A DNA stretch of 6,096 nt from Verrucomicrobiota bacterium (GTDB taxonomy: Bacteria; Verrucomicrobiota; Verrucomicrobiia; Limisphaerales; JACRJZ01), in assembly GCA_022711695.1 (NCBI GenBank), contig JAKLEJ010000227.1:1-6096 (forward strand). Reading direction: 5' to 3'. The position numbers and the translations under genes are program-made. The notes below the pieces were generated by a model. The model did no database searches. It was not told the DNA's origin and saw only the letters and a list, made by a program, of their open reading frames with translations. Of this stretch, positions 5,191 through 6,096 are shown in pieces. Every line of letters begins with the position of its first letter. Within the stretch, counting starts at the first letter, position 1.

Positions 5191-6096
5191 ATGCTGATCA
5201 AGCGCTCCTGCCTCGAGGCCGCCCTGCTGCTGGCGGTTTCCGGTTTGCTGGCCGATGCCACCCGCGCCCCCGCCGCCGGACGGCTGGCCCCGCGAGGCGA
5301 GCCCTCCAGGAGCGCCCGGGCGGACACGGCGTCGGAACGCGCCGCCATCGAACGGGCGGTGGAGGCGGTCTATCCGGCCCTGGTTCGCATCCATGTGGTC
5401 TCGGAGGAGGGCGACGCCGGCCGCATGCAGAAGCTGCGCGCCACGGGCAGCGGCGTGATTGTGTCGGAAGACGGCTACGTGCTCAGCAATCATCATGTGG
5501 CAGGGCGGGCCACCCGGGTGGTCTGCCGCCTTTCGGACCGCGAGGAACTGGACGCCGCCGTGGTCGGAACCGACGCCTTGAGCGACATCTGCGTCCTGAA
5601 ACTCGATCTGTCGGGTCGTCGGGGCAAAGGGAAACTGCCGGTGGCTTCTTACGGAGACTCGGACAAGCTGGCGGTCGGGGACATGGTCCTGGCCATGGGC
5701 AGCCCGGCGGGGTTGTCGCAGTCAGTCACCCGCGGGATCGTGGCCAACACCGCGATGATCCTGCCGAACAACATGGGCAACCTGGTGCTGGACGGCGAGC
5801 GGGTGGGCGAGTTGGTGCGGTGGATCGGCCATGACGCGGTGATCTATCCCGGCAACAGCGGAGGGCCGCTGGTCAACAGCCGCGGCGAGATCGTGGGCGT
5901 GAACGAGGTCTCGGTCGGCAGTCTGGGCGGAGCCATCCCCAGCAACCTGGCCAGGGCCGTCGCGCGCGAGCTGATTGCCCGCGGCTCGGTGGCCCGAAGC
6001 TGGATCGGGCTCGAGGTCCAGCCGCTGCTCAAGCAAGACCCGAGCGGCAGCGGGGTGCTGGTTTCGGGCGTGCTTCCCGAAAGCCCGGCGGCGGGC
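5191..6096 (+). CDS. HtrA/DegP-type trypsin-like serine protease with PDZ domain, 3' end outside window
   Basis: The frame is open from ATG 5191 to the window edge, giving 302 residues with no stop. Residues 1-26 form a likely Sec signal peptide (MLIKRS, then a Leu/Ala/Val core), so it is expected in the periplasm as a quality-control or regulatory protease. The S1C trypsin-like domain covers about 48-265. The catalytic triad is visible: His102 in LSNHHV, Asp132 in ALSDICVLKL, and Ser223 in PGNSGGPL. GAIPSN (247-252) matches the GFAIPSN-like segment of the family. From about 271 (WIGLEVQPL) to SGVLPESPAAG at the edge is the start of a PDZ domain. The segment between GIV (182-184) and the active-site loop has 30 residues, about ten more than in DegS. 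It lies divergent to the haem protein gene with the repeat cassette between them. The family is secure; the number of PDZ domains and the paralogue (DegP, DegQ or DegS) cannot be told. Confidence 0.92.
   Translation, partial: MLIKRSCLEAALLLAVSGLLADATRAPAAGRLAPRGEPSRSARADTASERAAIERAVEAVYPALVRIHVVSEEGDAGRMQKLRATGSGVIVSEDGYVLSNHHVAGRATRVVCRLSDREELDAAVVGTDALSDICVLKLDLSGRRGKGKLPVASYGDSDKLAVGDMVLAMGSPAGLSQSVTRGIVANTAMILPNNMGNLVLDGERVGELVRWIGHDAVIYPGNSGGPLVNSRGEIVGVNEVSVGSLGGAIPSNLARAVARELIARGSVARSWIGLEVQPLLKQDPSGSGVLVSGVLPESPAAG

Noticed and set aside
4682..5496. Several open frames of 100-170 codons over the divergent gap, on both strands
   Set aside because: They read through the palindromic repeats, giving peptides such as QTFLSAVSQAFQTA and SADIPVCRFAGFPDC that simply translate the hairpins. 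The minus-strand ones also run antisense to the protease gene.

Overview
The window carries two complete genes and two cut by its edges. It reads as a GC-rich chromosomal segment of a bacterium from the Planctomycetes-Verrucomicrobia-Lentisphaerae group. The clearest taxonomic pointers are (a) a long secreted multihaem protein of the 'hydrazine synthase alpha-like' type (propeller plus CXXCH domains), a family I know mainly from that group, and (b) an intergenic cluster of short hairpin repeats whose translations resemble junk peptides I remember from Verrucomicrobia genomes (Pedosphaera/Limisphaerales-like). Both pointers come from memory and no search was run, so the phylum is an inference.

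Layout. Bases 1-680 (+) are the C-terminal part of metK (S-adenosylmethionine synthetase). Then, 52 bp later, comes a complete ahcY (S-adenosylhomocysteine hydrolase, 733-2217, +). The pair makes a methyl-cycle unit: MetK makes SAM, methyltransferases turn it into SAH, and AhcY clears the SAH. A 93-bp gap with a strong inverted repeat (2247-2275) separates ahcY from the convergent minus-strand gene at 2311-4782, the three-CXXCH HzsA-like exported protein. That gene faces away from an HtrA/DegP-type serine protease beginning at 5191 (+) and running off the right edge just as its PDZ domain starts.

The 408-bp divergent gap 4783-5190 is the most unusual part. It holds a nested palindromic element: an 18-bp perfect inverted repeat (4916-4933 / 5110-5127) encloses a 135-bp cassette (4950-5084). 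The cassette is made of two inverted copies of a unit of about 60 bp, each folding into two small hairpins. Between the two copies the inner stem bases differ but mostly in compensated pairs, while loops and outer stem bases are conserved. This looks like a mobile or dispersed structured repeat rather than coding sequence.

The methyl-cycle genes are housekeeping. The HzsA-like gene and the HtrA-like gene both encode probably exported proteins, but nothing in the sequence shows that they work together.
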